Of a DNA stretch of 64,000 bases, positions 10,307 to 34,663 are shown in pieces. How positions within the stretch are numbered: the stretch's first letter is position 1; the number at the start of each line of letters is the position of its first letter. The stretch spans positions 699,501-763,500 of the forward strand of contig JAIXMN010000007.1 of assembly GCA_025716815.1 (NCBI GenBank), given 5' to 3'. The stretch is from Dichotomocladium elegans (lineage: Eukaryota > Mucoromycota > Mucoromycetes > Mucorales > Lichtheimiaceae). The translations under genes and the position numbers were made by a program. The notes under the pieces were generated by a model. The model was not told the origin of the DNA, ran no database searches, and saw only the letters and a list, made by a program, of their open reading frames with translations.

Positions 10307-13161
10307 ATGTCCTCATTGGCAGGAAATAAAAGAAGCCCTGAGAGCAATATGATATCCATTGCTACAAAAAGAACCGAACGAATAAACTGGACACCTCATC
10401 TACGAAAGTACATTTCTAATGGCTACGCAGAACATCCTGACCTGTATACCGATGATTTCAGGGTGCTGGACGAGCTACGAAACGATTGCATTTACATGGA
10501 GCCGAGCGAAAAAGCATTGAATCGCCTCATAAAGTATGCCTTCCTGCGATCCTCCCGCGTAGTTTTGAGCCTACCTTAACGTCTCTCTTTCTCTTTCGTA
10601 TGTGTGCGTATGTCCTGTGTATGCGTTGTATATGTGCGCGTTTGTGTGGTCACCAAAAAAAAAAAAAGATATTATGCACAGCTGGTCTTCATAGGTTCCA
10701 AGTTCCCTATCGATGTAACGTCTCATCCAACTTGTTTATCTATCTGGCAAGAAGATATCCAACACTTTTGCTGACTGCTGTCTAGGTAGGGATCGAATTC
10801 CCATGGTACCCAGCTTTTTATGTTGGCAACAGAGGTAAGCTATTTGTTTTTCTCTGAATCGCTGGTATCTTGCTTTGGAACCTGTACTGACCTCTCGGAA
10901 GAAAAAGAAGTAGTGTCTCATCGGAACATGTATTACGAAAAAGCATGTATTCTCTATTGCATTGGAGCCATGTACAGCCAACTCGGCAACTCGGAGAATC
11001 GTCTGACAGCTGAAGGAGTCAAAAGAGCTTGCAATTATTTCCAGGTACTATAGTCAGGCTACCAAACCCCAGTGGAAAGAGAGGGTGATAAAGCTTAATC
11101 CTCTCATTTCTGCCCTGTTATCCCTCATAGTATGCGGCGGGTTGCTTCAAGCATCTTCAGGACAATGTGATCCCCGAGATGCGGACGACCCCGACGGCAG
11201 ATATGTCCAATGCATCGCTGCAAACGTTGATGAATCTGATGCTAGCTCAGGCGCAGGAATGTATATGGCAACGTGCTGCAATGGATCAGTTACGTGATGG
11301 CACAATTGCGCGTTTGTCAATCAAGATTGCCGAGTTTTACGACGTTGCTTATGAAACAGCGACCCATTCGTCAACCCAGAATGTGTTTCCGAAAGCCTGG
11401 CTGATCCACATCCAAATCAAGGCGTTGCATTTCAATGCAGCCGCGCAGTTTCGCAAATCATGCGAATGTATTTCCCAAAACAAGTACGGCGAGGAAATTG
11501 CTCGTCTCCAAGTTGCCAGCAATCTCGTCAAAAGCGCGTTCGATATTCACCGATCCTTTTCCGGTTCACCTGCCGTAAGCGGTGCCGTGATCAATGATCT
11601 CCAGTCGCTCCAGCAGATCATTCAGTCCAATCTGGCGCGTGCCGTGAAAGACAACGACATGATCTATCTCGAGACTATACCATCTTCTACATCCTTACCT
11701 GCAATCCAAAAGACTGGCATGGTGGAACCCGCACCACCCTGTGAAATTCTCGACCCTGTCAGCATCATGTTGACGAACGAACGCCGAGCTGACGGATCTC
11801 CTCACCCTGTTATCGGTCTGCCACTTTTTCAGAAACTCGTACCTTTTGCAGTTCATCAGGCAGCAAGCGTCTATGTTGATCGGAAGGAACGGGTCCTCAA
11901 AGAGGATATCATAACACACCTTGAGGAGCTCAATGCCGTATACCACTCGTGAGTCCATTGTCTCAATGTCGGACGTTGTTCCTGATGCCAATGCCACTTT
12001 TAGATCGGTCCAATCCTTGAACCTGTCTGTCACACTAGCTGGGTTCGAGCAGTGTGTTGGACTTCCAAGTCATCTGAGGGCGCAGGCCGCAGAAGTGCGC
12101 GAGGAAGGAGGCTCCCAGGCTTTATTTGACATGTGGGAGAAGGTGCAGAAAGCATCCGCCAAGAATCTAGAGATCCTCGAAGAAGCTTTCAATGCTTTGG
12201 ATGAAGAACAAGAGAATGACGAGCTGTTCCGTTCGCAATACCGTGAGCGTAAGTGTACGATGAGTAATTTCCTTTTTGGAAGAGGGAAAGATGATCTAGC
12301 CGTATTCATCCACACACACACACACTCTCTCTCTCCTACAACAAAAAAAAAAACATAAAAGAATGGACGCGGCCCGAATCCCATGTTTTTACAACCGAGC
12401 TCGTCAATCAGGGCCAGCAACATCGAAACACGCTCATGTCGGCACAAAAGGCAGACCAGATCGTGTACAGCAAGCTAGAGATGTGGGCAAAAATCATTGA
12501 TATCCTCGCCCTGTCGGAAGAGGATCTCGAACAGTCTGTGCCGGCGCATTCGGAAGATGGTACATTGAGCGGGCGCGAGGCGATCGAGCATCTCAAGCGG
12601 CTGCTGGGTGAGATGGAAGAGCACTTGATAACCCGACGCCAGCTCATCGACCGCGCGAAAAAGATATCCAATGCAGATGACATCTCTCCTGTGCTTCTTC
12701 GAAGAGCAGCACAACTGACGGCGAAATCGCCCATTGTCAAGATCGATCCCGCACAATTTGAGGAGTTGTTTGCGGATGAGCTGCGCAAATACGACGATAT
12801 TTTGATGCAAGTGGACCGTCAGGACGAGCGGCAGTCGCAGATCCTACGTGAACTGGCGAAAACACATCAAGAGTATTGCTCTGCAAGGGAGAATGGGTCA
12901 ACCACTGGCAAACGCCAACGAGCACTTCAGAATTTGACACAGGCCTATCAAAAATACATTGAGATCAGGAACAATCTTCAGGAGGGACTCAAGGTAAAAA
13001 AAAAAAGGGTGGGGCAGCTACTTGATGAATAGGATCGGACAGTTAAACGGATTCGTTGCCAGTTTTATGGCGATCACAGCCGCAGCCTTGCGAATTTCAG
13101 AGATGGCTGTCTAAAGTACTGCATTCACCGTCGGACCGAGTCCGATAATATAATAGAGTAA
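10307..13161 (+). CDS. RIM20: BRO1/ALIX-family protein, Rim20/PalA type
   Basis: Eight exons (10307-10533, 10669-10714, 10786-10834, 10902-11044, 11131-11948, 12004-12248, 12362-12993, 13063-13161) join in frame to 752 aa. The BRO1 domain starts with a segment around [12 protein letters not shown] and includes DIYMEP-like [22 protein letters not shown], and [17 protein letters not shown], which form the helical banana-shaped domain that binds Snf7-type ESCRT-III. The second half is long, helical and charged (about residues 380-750) and fits the V-shaped domain that binds YPX(n)L motifs. The order matches Rim20/PalA, which in fungi brings Rim13/PalB to ESCRT-III to process Rim101/PacC in alkaline-pH signalling. 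The usual Pro-rich tail is missing: the last exon ends right after the V domain. A second in-frame ATG at 10349 (ISIATKRTE) is closer to the family's usual start and may be the real one. Confidence 0.88.
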
Positions 13162-13619
13162 GCCAATCGATGCGCAAAAGAGAAAGGGGGTGGGGTCATT
13201 GGACGGATACCCATAGCTCACCTATATGTATTGTATGCTCTGCAGAAGACTCTCGCTTGGGCTTTCCGGCATGTCACTTGGCGGGCAACATTTGAGAGCA
13301 GACCAAGCTCCTAAACCCAATGACTGGAACCCCCAATGGGGTGGGAGGTGACCGTCCGTCCCAAGATAGTACAACATGTATACGATAAAATAAAATGGCG
13401 TACGCCATCCATCAACTGGATGATGGCCTTAGTGGAGTGTTCCCCGTTCATATCTGCATCTTTGCGCTTTCTTGAGCTTCGGAATGAGAGCGAGCTGTCC
13501 ACACAGACCCCTACGATTGGCGGCATGGACACACATCGAATTGGGGAAAATACTTAATCCCCCAAGCCATGTCAGTGATTCACACAGAATTATGCAAATG
13601 CTGGACAAGTACTTTTTGT
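13162..13619. other. Intergenic between convergent genes
   Basis: About 460 bp of 3' flank between the Rim20-type gene and the Gpc1 gene. No gene seen. Confidence 0.5.
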
Positions 13620-14943
13620 TTATCTTTTCTTTTTTTCGTCTTCTATTAATTCCTTGATCGGAGCATTTGATTTCTCGACTAGCATCTCAACCTCGAGAGC
13701 ATACTTTCTCGAAAACACCTCAATGTAAAAGCTTGCGCCATTAAAAATGCTTGCGGTGAACATGCCCATGAGGAACAGGGTATGGAGCCAAAAGTGCTTG
13801 AAGAGAAAGTAGGTGGGTATGGTGGTCAGGATGTTGTACGCAAGCTGGAGGAGCATGAACATGTAGAGCTTGTATTTGGCTCCAAATATGAAAGCCGCCT
13901 TTTGGATAAGACCCTTGCGACCATGTGAATCATCGAGTAACCAAGAATAGGAGGTCATGCGTAGACCCGACTCGACCTTTTCGCGTCTCCGAACCATGAT
14001 GAACACAAAGTAGAGGGCTTGCCAGATGAGATAGGCAATTGTAGACATGAGCATCGTGTCTCGGAAGCTCATGGTGGTGTCCGCCGTGATGGCCGGGAAC
14101 CGCTTATCACGGAAATGGGACGAATTGCATTCGAGCTCGGGAAGGTATCGGATAGTGTATGTTACTAGGGCAGGGAAAATGTGGATGAAGACAGAGGTGA
14201 CCTTGTCCAGCGAATGAAAAACAAGCGAGTTCCGCCTAATCTCTCAACTCAGTTTCAACGTGTTTCGCATACCTTACCATTCAACCCCGTCCTTACCATG
14301 TAATGATTGCCCATGCGACCGGACCGTTCGTCAAGCAATAGGCGGCAAAGAAAAGAGACGTGCTGGAAGGAAAGACCCAGATGAAGAGAAGGGTCATTGC
14401 ATTGACAAAATAGCAGAGGTCAAAGATAAAGTAGTGCCACTTGCGCACCTTGTAGATGAGGTAGCGCAGCGATAGTAAGTAGGCGGACTGGATCGTGTAG
14501 TACAATGGGATCCATTGCGGGAGCCGAGCCGCCAATGCCGGTGATACGCACGCGTTTCCGACGCCCACCACAAATGATATCTTGTCCTTGAGCCGTACCG
14601 TCTTGGCGTCCTTATTCATCCGCCCATTGATAGCAACGTACTGCTTCAAAAGCCGCTCTTGGAGCCTCGTCCGACGCTCCTCCAGCCGGGTCGTCTGCGC
14701 CTTCAGTTTTTCCTTCGTTTTCGTTGTCCATTCGCTCGAGCGTGCCCGGAACTCGCGCTGTTTCTCGTTTAGCTGATGGGTGACCTGTTCCAGCGCTGCA
14801 GAGAGCATCTCGATCATATCAAAGTCGTTCTCCGACACGAAATCAGCCGCTGTCCACTCAGTAATCACATCGAGGTCATTCTCAATGTCAGAGAGATCAT
14901 CATCGCTCGCAAGGGCACCGTTTGGCTCTGGTGAAGGTGTCAT
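13620..14943 (-). CDS. GPC1: Glycerophosphocholine acyltransferase (Gpc1 family, DUF2838)
   Basis: Two exons (14943-14297 and 14235-13620) give 420 aa. The intron (14296-14236) has GTAAGG and GATTAG ends and splits a Trp codon. Residues 1-150 are acidic and then a coiled-coil-like charged region. From about residue 150 there are several hydrophobic membrane segments. Family motifs are clear: KWHYFIFDLCYFVN, NGPVAWAIITWRNSLVFHS, and HIFPALVTYTIRY just after the splice. Gpc1 enzymes re-acylate glycerophosphocholine to lysophosphatidylcholine with acyl-CoA, part of the phosphatidylcholine deacylation-reacylation cycle, in the endoplasmic reticulum membrane. The reaction is known from the yeast enzyme and assigned here by family. 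The tail is short, hydrophilic and Lys-rich. The gene converges on RIM20. Confidence 0.85.
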
Positions 14944-16134
14944 GTATAGTGTACGGTATGTTGGAGAAGAGAAAGAGGATAAAACAAAATAAAAAAAAAG
15001 GTAAGACAAAAAAGTAGAGACGTACTAGCACCTGATGACTTCATGACACTCGAACGCTGCTGACTTTTTTTTTTTTTTGACACCATCCCCAAACCCTTCC
15101 GCGCACTTACACCACGGCCGACAAACCCCATCTGCCCGCTTGCAGGAAAAAAACTTTCCATTAGCGCATTCGTTTCCCTTTGAGCTTGTGTATACTTCTT
15201 GGCTCTCCACAGCAAAAAAGTTATGAGGTTCATCGAACTCCCTCACGCCCCCACCATCATGAGCATACAACGCACACGAAAAATTTAATGCAACCTAGTA
15301 GCACTGACATGTGAAAGCCTGAACTGAGATTAATTTCATACATCGCCATTGTTGTCAGCCATACACGTGAACCCTTCAGTCATCGACCTGTGGACGACGA
15401 TGCTTCATTTGAAAGGATGAGCAGATGTTTCCCCAATACGACCACGTGATCTCGGAAACAGCCCTTTGCTCCCTAAAAGCCCAACGACCGCATGCAAAAT
15501 CACTTGTTTTGCGCTTCTCTCTCTACAGCGTTCCCCATCCTTCCAACCCCCCCCCTTTCTCTTTTCCGCCACGCGCCTGCATTCTACACTGGTAAGTCTG
15601 TGAAGCACCACCCCCCCCAGATTGACAGCCATCACGCCATACTCACATTTATCGTCCTCCCGCTGTTCCCAAGGACCAAACCGGATGGTTCACTGCCATC
15701 CACTCCTTACCCGTCATTGACCAAGAGGGAAGCTCAAGAAATATGCTCATCGCCTTTTTAACTGCTGTTATTAGAGTGTTGGATGCGAATGGGATCTCAT
15801 AGCCTCGAATAAGATGTGTTGGTATTTTGTTTGGAAAACGAAATGGAGGTGCGCTTTTGAATGTAATGCATTCGCCTGTTCGGGAGGTGGTTGAGGCAAG
15901 GAGTATCAAAAGATAGAAAGAGCCGAGAGTAGATAACAAAAAACGATCACTGGGAAGTTTGAGTCTATCTATTCTTTCTCGCCTTTCCTATGGAATCGAA
16001 GGCAGAACTTGCCATCATGCTCAGAAATGTCCTCCAAAGGGGGACCGAAGGTTCTCAACAAAATCATCAAAGACAGCACAGTATTCCATTCAACTGAATT
16101 CAGTATGAGTTGTTTGATAAAACACACGATCTGT
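14944..16134. other. Intergenic, 1.2 kb
   Basis: Upstream region of GPC1 and the 3' flank of the large BEACH gene. It contains homopolymer runs (A/T near 15,060-15,080, C near 15,545 and 15,610). Open frames lack ATG starts or known motifs. No gene supported. Confidence 0.45.
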
Positions 16135-28854
<12,720 letters not shown>

Positions 28855-29069
28855 GAGTTGAGGTCGTGGCTTAAATAGAAAGGAAGAAGAAAAAAGAAGC
28901 AGAGGCGAAGATATTACGCGCATTCCCCCACCCCCAGCCCATAAGCGGATGAGGCCGAATCGGCCAAAGCGGAGGGGAAGGGGAATGATTATTCAAAATA
29001 AGGTAGGCTCCACAAAATAAGAAAGATGAAGATCCATCCTTCTCTCCTTTTGTCTTCCTCGAAATCGCT

Positions 29070-30350
29070 TCATTTTAGTTCCTTCACGATGAAATTCGTT
29101 TCCCTATTCAGGAACCTGATCTTTCTATTTTCTACGTCAGTAAACGAAGCATTGAAACAAAAGAAAAAGTCGGCTCCCAGAATAAGATCGACTTTGCCGC
29201 CATATAACGTTGGTAGGACTTGGACCTCCAAGGGTGCTAAGAGGACTTCAGGGGCGCTTGGATGACCGAGTGGAAGAATTGTGGACCCAACGCTTTCGGT
29301 TACCAGGCCAAACTCGGTTGCGACATCGCAGCCCCCTTCGGGTTCCAGCAAAAGATTAAGTCTCTTGAGCAGAGCTCTCGACATTACGGACGCACCCCAC
29401 CGATTCTTAGCCAGTAGTGCAGAGACCTTCTGTCCAGACACTTTGAGCTTTAGGAAAGGCAGTTGCACGTTCATATGTTCAGATGGCACCTGGTCATACA
29501 CTTGTGCCTGCTTGAATTCATTGAATGTCCCTTCTTTAAATGCAAGTTCCTTTATATTATCCGGAAGCAGATTACGCAAGTCATGAAAATGCGCTGTTGA
29601 TTGCGGTTCATCGCCTGTATTCCGTCGTTGTTGCTGTTGTTTTGATGCGGAGGACTTCTTTTTGGCTTTTGCTTTGTTCTTCTTGCTCGATGCCCCATCA
29701 CTGTCATTGCCAATATTCTTGTTCATCTGTCGTCGAGGTTTAGACGTCTTTGTTGGCGTAGATATTTCTGGTGTTGCGTTAAAAGCGTTCCCAAGCTTAT
29801 CCTTCGTTGTGGCTGGCTGGTCGCGATCTGCAAAGTCTGCCTTTCGTGGATGGTTATCAGGTACAAAATAGCCAGAGGTCAGCAGTTTTTTTGACTCCTT
29901 AGTCCCGAAGAATGCCAATCCCGCTTCCTCAACGACCTTGCCGTCCTTGTCGTCCGCACCCAAAAGGGCAGTCATTTTGGCGGAATGGTAGCGAGCGGTT
30001 TGCGCGGCATCCATCCATTTTGCAAACGTGGGCTCCAGGGGTTCTACTAGGCGCTTCCAGCGTGGTTGAAGATTCATCACAAAGAGGATCACAAGCTCAG
30101 CATCGCCAGGCCTAGTTTGAAGATTGTCTACTTTGCGCGCAAATTCAGCAATGTAGCTCTCTAAATCTCGAGCGGCTTTGCTTTGTTCTTCGACGAGGGC
30201 TGGAAGCGTATCGCTGTTGCCCGACTTTACGCTGGAAGCTGGTACAAATCCAACTGGCACAGACACATACGCGGTAGTGCTATCCGCAGGTGTTGGCGTG
30301 TTCTTCGCCTGCACATTGGTTTTTCCTTTAGCCTGATTTACTTTCTTCAT
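29070..30350 (-). CDS. Gag-protease-like protein, probably domesticated LTR retrotransposon gene
   Basis: One uninterrupted 426-codon frame from ATG to TGA. Residues about 50-150 look like a retrotransposon Gag helical region (LESYIAEFARKVDNL, then FVMNLQPRWKRLVEPL, where Gag proteins have a 'FLxGLxPxxxxxV' motif). The middle is Lys/Gln-rich, with no CCHC zinc knuckle. Residues about 300-410 resemble a retropepsin fold: VSALLAKNRWGASVMSRALL sits where elements have a 'ALLDxGASxSFIS' active site, and VDLILGADFF where they have 'DLLIGxDFF'. The catalytic Asp is gone while the surrounding fold is kept. No reverse transcriptase, integrase or LTR was seen on either side. This fits a captured Gag-like gene under selection, or a recent relic that is still open by chance. 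It lies about 215 bp upstream of the BEACH gene on the same strand. Confidence 0.65.
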   Translation of the reverse strand: MKKVNQAKGKTNVQAKNTPTPADSTTAYVSVPVGFVPASSVKSGNSDTLPALVEEQSKAARDLESYIAEFARKVDNLQTRPGDAELVILFVMNLQPRWKRLVEPLEPTFAKWMDAAQTARYHSAKMTALLGADDKDGKVVEEAGLAFFGTKESKKLLTSGYFVPDNHPRKADFADRDQPATTKDKLGNAFNATPEISTPTKTSKPRRQMNKNIGNDSDGASSKKNKAKAKKKSSASKQQQQRRNTGDEPQSTAHFHDLRNLLPDNIKELAFKEGTFNEFKQAQVYDQVPSEHMNVQLPFLKLKVSGQKVSALLAKNRWGASVMSRALLKRLNLLLEPEGGCDVATEFGLVTESVGSTILPLGHPSAPEVLLAPLEVQVLPTLYGGKVDLILGADFFFCFNASFTDVENRKIRFLNRETNFIVKELK

Positions 30351-31803
30351 GCATACAATGGATAATGGAAGGGGTCTGTCCGTTCTTTTTCCTGTCTCTG
30401 CGTTAAATCTATCGGTGGAGGCGGCGTTGAAAACTATGACTACCTCTGCCGCGATCAGTTTTTATAGGCCGAAATAAGGATTCACAGATTACCTTTATTT
30501 TCAATCAAGTTTGCGTCATGCGATCATGGATAGATACCACACCATCAGTAGATAGTATTTGCGGTTCAATAGAGGCAGTTTATGCGCGTAATAAGCCGAT
30601 GAACAGATCGAGCCTATTGTTGTCACACAGCAGGTTGTACTGCTCTCCTCCTGCCCGGTGCACCTATAGGGTGTCTCCCCTCCATTCATCGAATGGAGAG
30701 TGGCCCAACTATATTGCTTATTGCATATTAACCTTGCGATAACAGGGCCGGAACGTTCTTTAAGGGGAATTGCGAGTGGCAGCCTTTGCGATAGCAATTC
30801 ACCCATGATTTCTAGTACCTTCTACTAAGCATTTCTATGGGTTTATTATTAACGAAGAAATCATGAGCGAAAAAATTCCACTAGCAACCTCTGCCTTCCT
30901 CAAACAACAAGTTGAGCAGCATATCAGGCATATGTTACTGATGAGTGTGAAGTACCATCCAAGTGCAGTACAGTATATTATTACACAATGAAGACCTTTC
31001 TGCGTTGGAACACCCGTCCATCGTCATCAATGGAGGAAAGCCTTTGTTTATGGGGTGTGACATGGTGGCTGACAATACTCCTATGAACAAAGCACGTAAT
31101 GAGAAGCCATTGAAGCACAAAGATACAGTGGCCTCGCTGATGACAATGATGCGTTCTAAAGCGCGCAGTAATTTCGATGGCTCTCTTGATGTCAGGATAA
31201 CAACGACATAGCCAGCCGCTGCTGGCTAGCCACAATGCAGTCATTTGCGATGCCACGCAATTTCATAGGCCGAGCTATATTTATATCCGCGAAAAAAGTA
31301 AATCGACTGAATAACCGGGAAAAATTCAATAGTTCGAGAGTACAAGCGATTACAGAACAAGAAAAGGCATGGTTCTTATCGTGAATCAACAAGTGGAAGA
31401 ATAAAATTGAAGCAAGGAACTCAGGTGCTAAATCCCTGCTGGGAAGCAGAAGTACGATATAGTAGCCATCAGAATTTTCTCTGGTGTATCATTTTTCACG
31501 TACATGTGCAACAAATTTCTCTCCGGCGCATTCTTATCACCAGCGTAGGATCTTTGGAAACTGTGCATGTTTCATATAGCGCTACACCTAATATCTCGTC
31601 GTTGTCGATAGGATGGCAGCGAGACGTTCGTTATTGGGAAGATAATGATGGGATGGGATGATTGGGTAGGCCTGGCTTGAAGGGGGGAAGAAACCGAATT
31701 TCAAAAAATGTGACGGCTCATCCTGTGTTTTTGAGGATTAGGTTGTCAGGCCCCTCGTCTTCGAGCTTCTTCCGCAACCTATATATATATATATATATAC
31801 GCC
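30351..31803. other. Intergenic, 1.45 kb
   Basis: AT-rich, with only short frames lacking recognisable motifs. It holds the upstream regions of the Gag-like gene (minus) and of the mitochondrial uL2 gene (plus). Some decayed coding sequence may be present around 30.5-31.2 kb but I cannot assign it. Confidence 0.45.
31780..31799 (+). repeat. (TA)n run ending 4 bp before the uL2m start codon
   Basis: A perfect TA-dinucleotide run immediately before GCC ATG. It may serve as the core promoter, an AT-rich leader, or neither; its closeness to the start codon is unusual. Confidence 0.8.
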
Positions 31804-32946
31804 ATGTTGCGGTTCGCAGCTTCTCGACTTACCAGAATTAATGGCGTGGCAAATGATGCCTGCAAATTAGCAGCACGCCAGCACCAACAGCTTGTGCCCC
31901 GCATGCCTACCATGACACCGCCTCAATGGCGTCATGTGCGTTCGTTCTCCAGCAAATCGTCTACAGAAGAGACTGCTTCGTCTTACGTTCATGGCTTCAG
32001 CACGCAAGGCAATATTGCGAGCGTCCAGGGTGCGTCTGCGTTTCCTTCCAAACAGTTTAAAACATACAAGCCCACAACACCCGGCAAGCGCTGGCTGAAG
32101 CGCGTGCCCCGCGACCATCTATACAAGGGCAAAGCGGTGCGTCGACTGACAGTGGCCAAACGCAGCACCGGTGGTCGCAACAACTCGGGTCATGTTACGG
32201 TGCGCCACCGCGGTGGTGGCCACAAGCGACGCATTCGAATTATTGACTGGCACCGGGCCGAGGCAGGCATCCAAGAGGTGATGCGTCTTGAGCACGACCC
32301 TGGACGAAGCGCCTGGATTGCACTCCTCCGACATGAACAGAGTGGCAAGCTTAGTTACATTGTCGCACCCCACGGTGTCAAGGCGGGCGACAAGCTGATC
32401 AGCTATCGCAGTGAACAAACTCACGGGGCATCCGGTAACGCCAGCAACAGCGATGAGCAACAACAACAGCAAGTGACTCGCACGGTTGCAATCGACCCTG
32501 GAAATTGTATGCCGCTCAAGATGATTCCTGTCGGTACCATCATCCACAACGTGGGATTGAAGCGTAATGGACCGGGTATCATGGCCAGAGCAGCTGGCAC
32601 TTATGCACAGCTTATCCAGACTGGAGAGTCCGGCTATGCCCAGGTTCGCCTTTCCAGCGGTGAGGTACGGCTTGTGCCTGTCGATGCATGCGCTACGATC
32701 GGCGCGGTGAGCAACCCGGATCACCAGCACGAGACCCTTGGCAAGGCCGGCCGATCCAGATGGCTCGGTATCCGGCCCACCGTACGCGGTGTGGCAATGA
32801 ATGCATGCGACCATCCTCATGGTGGTGGTAGAGGCAAATCCAAGGGTAACAAACATCCACGGTCACCATGGGGTGTGTTGGCCAAGGGTGGCAAGACCAG
32901 AAAGACTCCCAACCAATTTGTGGTCAAGCCTAGACCGAGACGATAA
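31804..32946 (+). CDS. RML2: Mitochondrial large-subunit ribosomal protein uL2m
   Basis: A single-exon gene of 380 aa. The first 80 residues are Arg-, Ser- and Ala-rich (MLRFAASRLTRINGVAND) and fit a mitochondrial presequence plus a linker. The mature part has the full uL2 signature: TGGRNNSGHVTVRHRGGGHK, then RRIRIIDW, the SH3-like barrel (PVGTIIHNVGL, MARAAGTYAQL), and the C-terminal DHPHGGGRGKSKGNKHPRSP followed by WGVLAKGGKTR. That last loop reaches the peptidyl-transferase centre in the ribosome, and its HPHGGG His is present. A Gln-rich insertion (about residues 213-224) in the middle is not part of the bacterial protein. The intron-free structure contrasts with most genes here. The antisense strand also has a long open frame, a by-product of codon composition. 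Confidence 0.97.
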   Translation: MLRFAASRLTRINGVANDACKLAARQHQQLVPRMPTMTPPQWRHVRSFSSKSSTEETASSYVHGFSTQGNIASVQGASAFPSKQFKTYKPTTPGKRWLKRVPRDHLYKGKAVRRLTVAKRSTGGRNNSGHVTVRHRGGGHKRRIRIIDWHRAEAGIQEVMRLEHDPGRSAWIALLRHEQSGKLSYIVAPHGVKAGDKLISYRSEQTHGASGNASNSDEQQQQQVTRTVAIDPGNCMPLKMIPVGTIIHNVGLKRNGPGIMARAAGTYAQLIQTGESGYAQVRLSSGEVRLVPVDACATIGAVSNPDHQHETLGKAGRSRWLGIRPTVRGVAMNACDHPHGGGRGKSKGNKHPRSPWGVLAKGGKTRKTPNQFVVKPRPRR

Positions 32947-33924
32947 AGCTTTTCCCGTTTTTATTTCTTCTTCATCTGCCTTCCCTTATTTCTCTACCCT
33001 CATCATTGTGAAAGCAAAAAAAATATAGAAACCTTCCATCGTTTAATTGTATATAACGGAAAGGAACAGATGGTATTTCTCTCTCCTCTTTTATGATATG
33101 GATTCGTGGCTATATATCTATCTCCTTGAGGATCTTCGGACTCGAGGCATATTCATTTGTCTAAAAGTGGAGGACCTGCAATTCGGCAGGTGCAGAAAAG
33201 AATGGATGTGGGGGATCAGGAGATTTATGTGCGTCATTTCGGAAGAGACGGACAAGGATCGTGCAGGATAAAGGCTGTTCCAGAACAAGTAGGATACATC
33301 GCCTTACTTCTTTCTTTCATTGTTTTGATATTTGTGCATGTAAGCTGCAGGCAAAGATGACAACGGTCAGATTCCAGACAAAGCGAGTATAGAGGAAGCT
33401 TCCGGATATGGTTGCCCTTAAGAAATGCTCAGTAGATTAAAGGAGGGTGGGCCGACGTGGATATATGTGTATGTGAGGGCGGGCATATCGACATGTGATT
33501 TAGGGGAAATATCAGTGGGTCAGGGGGATGGGGAATGAAAAGGATAAATGATAACCCCAGATTCAAAGGTATTACACAATCGCAAGTAGGTCATCCAGGA
33601 GAGATGAGCCTTTTGAATGAGCTCTTCCGAAGCATAGGGAGGCGCTTCCGGACTGGGGACCGCAGGAGGGAGATGTGGGTAGGTGGGTTGTGTGCTTTGA
33701 GGGCAGACTAGGTGGGGCTTTGTAAGCAGAACAGAAAGAGAGCCGTGGGTCGACTATTTAGCCAGTCCTTTGGCACTGCGATTTTTCCTTTCTTCTTTTC
33801 CTTCTATTCACCAACAACAACCGCACGCTCTTCCAAGCCCAATCCTTTCTTTTTCAACAGCCCAAGCCAACCCACCCTTACTCTTACCTTACCTTCCCTT
33901 TCCTTTCTGTTCTTCTTCTTATCA
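32947..33924. other. Intergenic, 1 kb
   Basis: 3' flank of uL2m and upstream region of the next gene. The last 150 bp are strongly CT-rich on the plus strand, as expected for a fungal promoter or leader. No gene seen. Confidence 0.45.
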
Positions 33925-34663
33925 ATGTCTCATGATCTCGAGTTTGAACAGGGCGTCATGAAGCTCTCCAGCTTTGATCCGAAGCTGAACCGTGTCGAGA
34001 CCCGAGTTTTGCGACTCCCGGATGTTCCGACCTTCGAGTCTCTCGAGCACTTGTTCATGAACACGTACACACCTTCCTCTCCTTCATGCTGTTCTTCCTC
34101 TTCCTCTTCTTCTCCGGATCATCAACAGGCGACGATGACAACGCGTTTCATTGAGGTGTTCCAGACAGAGCCCACATTGCTGCGATCGACCCGGTCACTG
34201 ACAGCCAATAAAAAGTCGACCGCGTCCCGCGTTCCTCGTCGATGCTATTCGAATCCATATTTCTCGAAAAAGAAAGAAGTCTTGTTAACAGAATCATCGA
34301 CAGGTAAAGAGAATAACCTGACGACTAGCACGCAACTATTTTTGTATAACATCATCAAATCCCATTCCACCAGTGCCAGATACCTGGATGTCAACTGCAC
34401 CACGGCGGACCCCATCCAGACGCAACCTGCTCCGTGCGTTTACCGGACTTCTACAGCGTGCAGCATCGGTAAGGCGATCGGCCTCGTCTACGTCCTTAAA
34501 ACGTAGCAGCATCAGCATTCGCGACGAGCAGGACGGCTGGCACACAGAAACCTACACGATAGAAATGCGGCTCTCCTTTGATCGACCTCGGCCTCTCAAG
34601 AAACGATGCCATGCAGAAAATTGGTGGGCTGCCTCGCCTTCATTGGTGGCCCATGCCCTCTAA
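33925..34663 (+). CDS. Small basic Ser-rich protein, unknown function (2 exons)
   Basis: Exons 33925-34303 and 34374-34663 give 222 aa; the intron has GTAAAG and CCACCAG ends and carries the reading from TESST into VPDTWMSTAPRR. It begins MSHDLEFEQGVMKLSSFDP and has a polySer run near residue 55. The central and C-terminal parts are rich in Arg and Ser, many in RRSxS-like patterns that could be kinase sites (RRSASSTSLKRSSISI). A last segment, DGWHTETYTIEMRLSFDRP, looks structured. No known domain, signal peptide or membrane segment is visible. A CT-rich leader precedes the ATG. Function unknown; the steady frame across the intron supports a real gene. Confidence 0.6.

Noticed and set aside
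15649..15939. Minus-strand frame with a hydrophobic start resembling a signal peptide
   Set aside because: It has no ATG at its start and lies in the 3' flank of the BEACH gene.
15969..16134. Possible extra C-terminal exon of the BEACH protein
   Set aside because: The frame after the FYVE motif reaches a stop at 16135 without splicing, and the alternative donor is poor.
32119..32856. 245-codon frame antisense to uL2m
   Set aside because: It lies fully within a gene of certain identity and its composition follows from the sense codons.
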